NCBI RefSeq assembly: GCF_018866325.1
Contig: NZ_CP076457.1
Location: 5,491,001-5,555,000 of the forward strand
From: Streptomyces sp. YPW6
Lineage (GTDB): Bacteria; Actinomycetota; Actinomycetes; Streptomycetales; Streptomycetaceae
Direction of reading: 5' to 3'
Length of the DNA: 64,000 bases
Shown here in pieces: positions 58,720 through 64,000 of the stretch (position 1 is the stretch's first letter; each line of letters starts with the position of its first letter). Position numbers and translations under genes: made by a program. The notes under the pieces were generated by a model, which did not search any database, was not told the origin of the DNA, and saw only the letters and a program-made list of their open reading frames with translations.

Positions 58720-59409
58720 CTACAGGCCCGCCGACCAAGGGTGCCCCGGGTGGACGCGGTCCAACAGCTGTGCCAGGTTCGCGCGTTGCTCCGGGTTCAG
58801 GTACGGGACCGTCGTGTCGAAGTCCGCTTGGTCCTTCGGGCGGGTGTGCTTGGCCTTGAAGAGCAGGACCAGTTCGGGCACCAGGTACGGGATGCCGTCC
58901 CGGGTGTGGTGGACGATCTCGTCGTAGGGGCGCCGGATGCTTCCGTCGCGGCGGCAGATCCAGGTGCCGCCGTCGTGCGGCTCGCGGAACACGTCCAGCA
59001 GATAGGTGCCGGTGGCCGGATCGCGGAGCCACGTCTGATGCACGCCGGCCGGCATGTCCGGCCCGGCGTCCTCCCAGATCCGGCCGCCGCCCACCGCGTC
59101 GAAGACGTAGCCGGGGAAGCGGCGGCGCACCTCGGGGAACCGCCCGGCCGGGACCGCGATCTCGATGTCCCCGTGTGCCCGGGTCTGCCTGCCGCGGAAC
59201 AGGTCCAGCGCCCAGCCCGCGGCCACGTACCAGGGGGTCCGGACCCCGGCCATCCGCCGTGCCACCTCGTCCGGAGTCCAGCAGGAGGCCCACCGGGAGT
59301 CGAGGGCCTCGATCTCGTGGGGCGACGCTTCCGGACCACCCTCGGGAAGCTGATCACCGGCGAGTGGCGTCCGCCCCGGTCGGCCGTCCGGCGGCCGTCG
59401 CTCACTCAT
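58720..59409 (-). CDS. Nucleotidyltransferase (aminoglycoside ANT-like)
   Basis: 229 residues with WYVAAGWALDLFRGRQTRAHGDIEIAVP, similar to the GGWALD...TRxHxDIDI motif of AadB/LinB-type nucleotidyltransferases, although the second acidic residue is Glu (DIE). Later, WICRRDGSIRRPYDEIV and YLVPELVLLFKAKHTRPKDQADF match the family's C-terminal part. Drug specificity cannot be told; many Streptomyces members are uncharacterised. ATG 59409 or 59412. Confidence 0.75.
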   Translation of the reverse strand: MSERRPPDGRPGRTPLAGDQLPEGGPEASPHEIEALDSRWASCWTPDEVARRMAGVRTPWYVAAGWALDLFRGRQTRAHGDIEIAVPAGRFPEVRRRFPGYVFDAVGGGRIWEDAGPDMPAGVHQTWLRDPATGTYLLDVFREPHDGGTWICRRDGSIRRPYDEIVHHTRDGIPYLVPELVLLFKAKHTRPKDQADFDTTVPYLNPEQRANLAQLLDRVHPGHPWSAGL

Positions 59410-59551
59410 CACGGCAGGCTATCAACCGCCTCGTGATCTCTTCCGCCGACAAGGAGGCGTGTGCGCAGGGGACTTGGGGGCACCCGAACCTCACGCCGGT
59501 CACTTCGCGACGGGATCCCGGAGCGACCGACCCGACCCGAAGGAGCGAGAG

Positions 59552-59824
59552 ATGACCACGCCGTACGGCAACCGGCCGACCGGACAGCAGCACTACGGCG
59601 CGCCCGAGGCCGGTGCCTCCGGAAACGTCTTCAGCATCATCGCGATCGTCCTGGGCGTGATCGGGTTCATCTTCCTGCCGATCGTCTTCGCGCTGGGCGG
59701 GCTCATCATGGCCATCATCGCCAAGACCGTCCGGCACGAGCGGCTCGCCACGATCGCCATCGTGGTCAGCGCGGTCGGACTGGTCGGCGGGATGGTCCTG
59801 GGCGCGATCGTGGCGAGCATGTAA
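59552..59824 (+). CDS. Small membrane protein, DUF4190-like
   Basis: 90 residues: a hydrophilic Gly/Pro N-terminus (MTTPYGNRPTGQQHYGAPEAG) and two hydrophobic helices (VFSIIAIVLGVIGFIFLPIVFALGGLIMAIIAK and LATIAIVVSAVGLVGGMVLGAIVASM). The Ala-Ile-x-hydrophobic repeats and R/K-rich loop between helices match the DUF4190 family. AAGGAG (59540-59545) fixes the ATG. Confidence 0.8.
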   Translation: MTTPYGNRPTGQQHYGAPEAGASGNVFSIIAIVLGVIGFIFLPIVFALGGLIMAIIAKTVRHERLATIAIVVSAVGLVGGMVLGAIVASM

Positions 59825-60007
59825 GGGCTGCTGCGCCCCGGCCTGCACGGGGAGTCCCGAGGCGGGACGCGCGGGACGCGGTGCGGGGGACCGGCGGCGC
59901 GGAACGGGGGGCGTTTGGGTTGTCTCCGGCGGGCGTGCAGACTGTGTGCGCTCTCCCCGGCCCGGCTCCGGCCGCCGGGCCCGCTCCGCTCCCCGTCAGG
60001 AACCGCC

Positions 60008-60976
60008 GTGTCCCACGCCTCCGCCGCCGTCCCGGCCGGCAGTGCCGCCCCGCGTGCCGGTGCGCACCGCTTCAGCGCCGTCATCAGCCGCATAGCCGAG
60101 GAGATGGCCGCGCGTGCCGACCACGGCACCCCGGCCGACTACATACCGATGCTCGCGGGTGTCGACCCCCGCCGCTTCGGTATGGCGGTCGCCGAGCCGG
60201 ACGGGACCGTGTACGGGGTCGGGGACTGGCGGCAGCCGTTCTCGACGCAGTCCATCTCCAAGGTCTTCGCCCTGGCCCTCGCGCTCTCCCTGGACGGCGA
60301 GCGGATCTGGCGGGGCGTGGGCCGCGAGCCCTCGGGCAACCCCTTCAACTCCCTGGTCCAGCTGGAGTACGAGAACGGCATCCCCCGCAACCCGTTCATC
60401 AACGCGGGCGCTCTGGTGGTGACCGACCGGTTGCAGGCGCTGACCGGGGACGCCGCGGGGCAGGTGCGGGAGCTGCTGCGTACGGAGAGCGGCAACGCCG
60501 CCATCGACTTCGTCCCGGACGTCGCCGCCTCCGAGGCGGCCCACGGCGACCGCAACGCGGCGCTGGCCCACTTCATGGTCTCCTACGGCAACGTCACCCT
60601 CCCGGTCCCCGACCTGCTCGCCGCCTATTTCCGCCAGTGCTCGATCGAGGCGTCCTGCGCGGACCTGGCGCTCTCCGCCGGGTTCCTCGCCCGGCACGGG
60701 GTCCGGGCCGACGGGTCCGCGCTGCTCACCCGCAGCCAGGCGAAGCAGGTCAACGCGGTCATGCTGACCTGCGGGACGTACGACGCGGCCGGGGAGTTCG
60801 CCTACCGGGTGGGGCTGCCGGGCAAGAGCGGCGTCGGCGGCGGGATCATCGCCATCGTGCCCGGGGAGTGCACCCTGTGCGTGTGGAGCCCGGGGCTCGA
60901 CCGGCGCGGCAACTCGGTGGCGGGCGTGGCGGCGCTCGACCGGTTCACCACGCTCACCGGGCTGTCCGTCTTCTGA
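60008..60976 (+). CDS. glsA: Glutaminase
   Basis: Hydrolyses glutamine to glutamate and ammonia. 322 residues of the serine-dependent beta-lactamase-like glutaminase family: STQSISKVFAL carries the catalytic SxxK, EPSGNPFNSLVQLE and NPFINAGALVV the glutamine site, and GKSGVGGGIIAIVPG the C-terminal loop. GTG 60008 is preferred. Its 3' end overlaps the convergent truncated dehydrogenase by about 20 bp. Confidence 0.92.
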   Translation: MSHASAAVPAGSAAPRAGAHRFSAVISRIAEEMAARADHGTPADYIPMLAGVDPRRFGMAVAEPDGTVYGVGDWRQPFSTQSISKVFALALALSLDGERIWRGVGREPSGNPFNSLVQLEYENGIPRNPFINAGALVVTDRLQALTGDAAGQVRELLRTESGNAAIDFVPDVAASEAAHGDRNAALAHFMVSYGNVTLPVPDLLAAYFRQCSIEASCADLALSAGFLARHGVRADGSALLTRSQAKQVNAVMLTCGTYDAAGEFAYRVGLPGKSGVGGGIIAIVPGECTLCVWSPGLDRRGNSVAGVAALDRFTTLTGLSVF

Positions 60977-61271
60977 CGCCGTCCGAGGGCCCCGGCCGCG
61001 ACTCCTCGCCGCGCCGGACGACGATGACGCGGCGGCCCCGCGCGTGGCCCGCCCGGCTGTCGGCGTGCGCGGCCGCGGCCTCCGTCAGTGCGTAGGACTT
61101 CTCGACCGGGATGTGCAGCCTGCCGCGCGAGATGAGCGAGGCGGCCTCGGCCAGCGCGTCCGGCACGCTGCCCGCCACGCCGGAGAAGCGGACGCCGGAC
61201 CGCGGCGCGTCCAGGTCGGCGATGGTGACCACCTTCCCCGGGTCTCCGGTCAGTGAGCCTCTTTCGTCCTG
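60954..61271 (-). pseudogene. C-terminal fragment of a zinc-type/quinone dehydrogenase
   Basis: Only the last about 100 residues remain: GDPGKVVTIADLDAPRSGVRFSG...EAASLISRGRLHIPVEKSYALTEAAAAHADS...GRRVIVV, the standard C-terminus of an MDR reductase. The whole catalytic part is missing where transposase sequence begins, so the gene was truncated by an insertion. Confidence 0.8.
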
Positions 61272-61440
61272 CATAGCTGCAGATCAGGAGGGTGTGGACG
61301 GCCTGGATATGGTGCCGATGTGGCGGGTGGAGCATCTGGCTCGCCGGAATAGCCGCCAGGACTTCAGCTGAGCGAAGGCGCGTTCGCCCGGAGCTCTCAG
61401 CCGGGCATGGTCCTGGTTGAACTGCTGGTAGTGCTAAATG
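61272..61440 (-). pseudogene. Remnant of a second IS5-family transposase
   Basis: Minus-strand reading gives QQFNQDHARLRAPGERAFAQLKSWRLFRRARC...HIGTI, then after one shift QAVHTLLICSYAG, the usual end of an IS5-group (DDE_Tnp_4) transposase. It differs in sequence from the neighbouring intact-ended element, so it is a separate, older insertion into which the other jumped. Confidence 0.7.
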
Positions 61441-61445
61441 AATAG

Positions 61446-62309
61446 GGATCTTCAGGGTCGCCTCTCGAGGGTGAGGACGGCCTTGGTGACTGACGGGAGC
61501 CGGTTGGGGCTGATCCGGGCTCTGCGGAAGATCCGCCAGGCCTTGGGGCGGGCGAAGGCGCGCTCGACGGGGACGCGGAGTCGGGCGTGCGCTCGGTTGA
61601 CGGCTGCTTGTCCGGTGGTGAGGGGGCGTCCGAGGTGGCGTTTGAACGGCACCTGGAACGTGCCGCCGGCCCCGGCATAGGCCTTGTCGGCAAGCACGGG
61701 GATCCGCAGGCGTTCACAGACGGTGATAATTCGGTGGGTGCGGGCCGCGGTGATGTCGACCGTGCGGCCGGGCAGCGCCGACGAGTACCAGATCAGGTCG
61801 CCGGCGGGGTCGGTGACGGCCTGGATGTTCACTCCGTGCCGTCGGGCCTTGCCCGAGTAGTCCCGTTCGTGGTCGCCGACCCGGTCGCACTCGGCGATGG
61901 TGCCGTCCACAAGGACGGCACCATCGCCGGCGAAGGGCCTGTGTCAGGGACGGTGCCTTTGAGGCGAGGAGTTTGATCACGCTCTGTACGTAGGCGTGGG
62001 CGGTGCCCTCGCTGATCCGGAAACCCGCGGCGAGTTTCGCGTAAGTCGTGTGCTCGCGCAGGTAGACCAGAGTGATGATCGCGCGTTGCGAGGGCCGCAG
62101 CTTGCATCGACGGTCACCCTCGCGGGTGACGATCAGCATGGTCACCCACTCCACGAGCGCGTGCGGCAGGTCAAGTGCGGCAGGATAGGGGACCAACGAG
62201 GCCTCCGGTCACAGCGGTTGAGACGTCAGACATCTCGAACCACTGCCCGAAGGCCTCGCCTGCTATCCGCCCCTGGCCGTCACCCGATCGGTGACCACTC
62301 TGAAGATCC
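61446..62309 (-). mobile_element. IS5-family insertion sequence, about 864 bp
   Basis: Bounded by terminal inverted repeats GGATCTTCAG (61446-61455) and CTGAAGATCC (62300-62309), extending to 13 of 15 matches. It carries one transposase gene on the minus strand. No clear target duplication is visible. Confidence 0.75.
61452..62196 (-). pseudogene. IS5-family transposase, frameshifted
   Basis: The N-terminal half from TTG 62196 (VPYPAALDLPHALVEWVTMLI...AYVQSVIKLLASKAPSLTQAL) is a helix-turn-helix region. The DDE half (VDGTIAECDRVGDHERDYSGKARRHGVNIQ...VLADKAYAGAGGTF...RAHARLRVPVERA) is in another frame. The frames meet near 61930; joining them requires a one-base shift. Either the copy is dead or expression needs frameshifting; a +1 shift makes the former likelier. 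Confidence 0.75.
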
Positions 62310-62368
62310 TTGGTGGTTGCCTGAGCCAGTGCACTCACTTGCCCTGGATTTGAATATGCGCCTTCTCT

Positions 62369-62938
62369 CTAACGGGCAAGGAGGCACATGCCGTTGTCCA
62401 TTTCCTCTCTTCTGGGTACGGGCGTAGCCCGCAGGATTTTTTCCGCAACCTCCGGTTGTGTGATCACGATATCCGGGACGGTTGGTACCGTCTCGCCGTC
62501 GTACAGCATGATCGAATCCCACTGTTCGGGATCAGAGACGCCGTGTCGGTCGACAACCAGGGATCGAGTGGGAATCTGGGGGTCCAGGGCGATATCTTGG
62601 AGGGTTGTTTCTGAGAGTCGTGTTTCCTGTGGGTCGAGACCATCGAGCCAGATCGTCTGAATGTCGAACCCCAGTGGGTTAAACGAATACTCATCGACCA
62701 AGTTCACGTTGGCTGAGAGCCACCAGTTCACATTGATTGACGCGATTCGGATCGAAAGTAGACGGTCCAGTTCCCTGCGCTCTACGGGGATGTCGTTCCC
62801 CTCCACGTCCAGTACCAGAGTAGTGCCCAGCACTGGGTGGGTCAGATGGATTCCGCGCCTCCTGAAGAAATCCACCTGTTTGTCGAGCTTCGAAGCGGAT
62901 GTTGATTCCTGATACCAGCGAATGAATCCTTTTGGCAT
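62369..62938 (-). CDS. Putative immunity protein of the adjacent toxin
   Basis: 189 residues (MPKGFIRWYQESTSASKLDKQVDFFRRRGIHL...). No named domain found by eye; acidic, with beta-rich stretches (TTLVLDVEGNDIPVERREL, FDIQTIWLDGLDPQ) and a C-terminal REEMDNGMCLLAR. It starts 3 nt after the toxin stop, and its base composition is much lower in GC than the core genes. Position, composition and size are those of an immunity gene (inference). Confidence 0.65.
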   Translation of the reverse strand: MPKGFIRWYQESTSASKLDKQVDFFRRRGIHLTHPVLGTTLVLDVEGNDIPVERRELDRLLSIRIASINVNWWLSANVNLVDEYSFNPLGFDIQTIWLDGLDPQETRLSETTLQDIALDPQIPTRSLVVDRHGVSDPEQWDSIMLYDGETVPTVPDIVITQPEVAEKILRATPVPRREEMDNGMCLLAR

Positions 62939-62941
62939 GTG

Positions 62942-64000
62942 TTAGCACTCCGGAAGTGTGAAGATGTGCACGTTCTCTTCCCCGAATGCCTTTTTCGCTT
63001 GCTTGATTGCGGTGTCTGGCGTGTTGTCGGCCAGATAGTAGACGGCATTGACGCCGGCCTGGTCTGCGACGAACTTGGAGATCTTGAGGAGTTTACCAAA
63101 TTTTGCCGGATCCTTGGCCTTGGCGCCGCCACCCACGAAGATGAACTCACCGTTTGGCCCCAGGACGTCGAGGCCGGTTGACCCTACGTTCGGCATGACC
63201 AGCTTGATGTCCTGCCCCCTGGAGTCCTTCGGCACGGTTCCGCCGACCAGGCTCGCGACGTACTCCTCGCGCTTTATGCCAAGATCGCCCGCGTCGTTGG
63301 CGCGCGCTACCGTCAGCGTCGTTGAGCTAGTTGCGTAAAAAGCGCTACGCGCTTCACGCGGGAGCAGCTGAGTGTTCTGCTGAAGAGAGCTATATTCTGG
63401 CTTCTTCTTTGTTTTGCAGAGCTTCTCAATGCTTCTCTTGAGTTTTCTGAGGCGTGTCGACTCGGCAATCTCGTCGATCTTTTTGTTGATCTTTGCTAGC
63501 TTCTTTAGCTTTCCTGACGGGGTCATGGATGCGGCATACTGGCCACACTTGGAGATTCCGGGGTCGTCTATGCACTCTTTCAACTCGTCGACGCTGAAAA
63601 GGAAATCCTTCATGGCATCGGTATAAGCCTTGCGGGCTTCTTCCGCGCCTTCGACGTCTACGTAGGCATCGTCCTTCAGTAGGCAGACCCAGTTTGGCGG
63701 AGCCTTTCCAGTGATGGGCGGAAGGCAGGGTGTCCCCTTCTCCTTTTCTTTCGCCGCCTCCGCCTCTTCCTTCTTCTTTCTTGCCTCTTCGGCGAGTCGG
63801 GCGGCCTCGGCTTCTTCCTTTCGGCGCAGTTCATACGTCGCCTTCCAGGCAGCCGAAGCCTCCTTCTCCGCGTCCTCGGCGCTCTTCCCAGCGGCAGCTG
63901 CGGAAGCGCGAGCCGCATTGGAAGCCGCGTTTGCCTCTCGGGCCGAATCGCGGGCGTAGGAGGCGGAGAACTCGGCGCGGGTGGCGGAGGCCTCCGCCGC
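62942..64000 (-). CDS. C-terminal part of a polymorphic toxin (partial)
   Basis: The frame is open from the window edge to TAA 62942, 352 visible residues. First an Ala/Glu/Lys-rich repetitive helical stretch (SAREANAASNAARASAAAAGKSAEDAEKEA...ARLAEEARKKKEEAEAAKEKE), as in large Streptomyces secreted ALF-repeat proteins. Then a Cys-containing linker (CLPPITGKAPPNWVCLL). The toxin domain ends GLDVLGPNGEFIFVGGGAKAKDPAKFGKLLKISKFVADQ...AIKQAKKAFGEENVHIF; the D...E-x3-GGxK layout resembles PD-(D/E)XK nuclease toxins (inference). GC falls towards the C-terminus. The start lies outside the window. Confidence 0.65.
   Translation of the reverse strand, partial: AAEASATRAEFSASYARDSAREANAASNAARASAAAAGKSAEDAEKEASAAWKATYELRRKEEAEAARLAEEARKKKEEAEAAKEKEKGTPCLPPITGKAPPNWVCLLKDDAYVDVEGAEEARKAYTDAMKDFLFSVDELKECIDDPGISKCGQYAASMTPSGKLKKLAKINKKIDEIAESTRLRKLKRSIEKLCKTKKKPEYSSLQQNTQLLPREARSAFYATSSTTLTVARANDAGDLGIKREEYVASLVGGTVPKDSRGQDIKLVMPNVGSTGLDVLGPNGEFIFVGGGAKAKDPAKFGKLLKISKFVADQAGVNAVYYLADNTPDTAIKQAKKAFGEENVHIFTLPEC

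Noticed and set aside
61452-62196. Programmed frameshifting to make the IS5 transposase
   Set aside because: Joining needs a +1 shift without a slippery A-rich or heptamer site, and many family members use one frame; a broken copy is simpler.

Overview
The window looks like a stretch of Streptomyces chromosome. The DNA is very GC-rich with strongly GC-biased third codon positions, GTG starts are common, and the order holA - rpsT - lepA - hemW - hrcA - dnaJ - rsmE - phoH - ybeY - era - leuA - recO - uppS - zur/znu - glyS is the conserved core order of that genus (family knowledge; no database search was possible). No rRNA, tRNA or CRISPR array was seen. Positions 1-46,600 are mostly core. They hold translation and quality-control genes (rpsT, lepA, hrcA-dnaJ with a perfect CIRCE operator, rsmE, glyS), RNA and ribosome maturation (phoH, ybeY, era, ribonuclease Z), DNA replication and repair (holA, recO), cell wall (uppS), leucine biosynthesis (leuA behind a leucine-rich leader peptide), zinc homeostasis (znuACB-zur behind two tandem Zur boxes) and assorted enzymes and transporters. 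The most striking item is an in-frame 362-residue class 3 intein with LAGLIDADG motifs, inserted in phoH. Other points in the core are a cytosolic-type M4 protease with its emfourin inhibitor, a cytidine-deaminase-like protein without its zinc ligands, and a 958-aa membrane protein fused to a periplasmic-binding-protein-like receptor domain. Many gaps between core genes hold degenerate GC-rich tandem repeats, and two genes (the acyl-CoA ligase and era) have tandem duplications spanning their own 3' ends. From about 46,600 to the end the window becomes accessory. It carries an XRE/DUF397 regulatory pair with divergent small genes, one of them frameshifted. Next come a protein with the N-terminal AGNAAV motif seen in cargo of extracellular contractile injection systems, a hemopexin-repeat-like protein, a small protein of DxNxDG calcium-loop repeats, and a bacteriocin-like hydrophobic peptide with a small membrane protein. 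After an IS3-family transposase remnant follow a rifampin phosphotransferase with a rifamycin-associated element in front of it, a nucleotidyltransferase and a glutaminase. The right edge has a truncated dehydrogenase, an IS5-family transposase remnant, a second IS5-type element with a frameshifted transposase, and then a lower-GC polymorphic toxin (running off the window) with its immunity gene 3 nt downstream. Functional links: HrcA represses its own hrcA-dnaJ operon; Zur represses the znuACB-zur operon in which it is encoded; emfourin restrains the neighbouring M4 protease; PhoH, YbeY and Era form a ribosome/RNA maturation cluster; the immunity protein should protect the cell from the toxin upstream of it.
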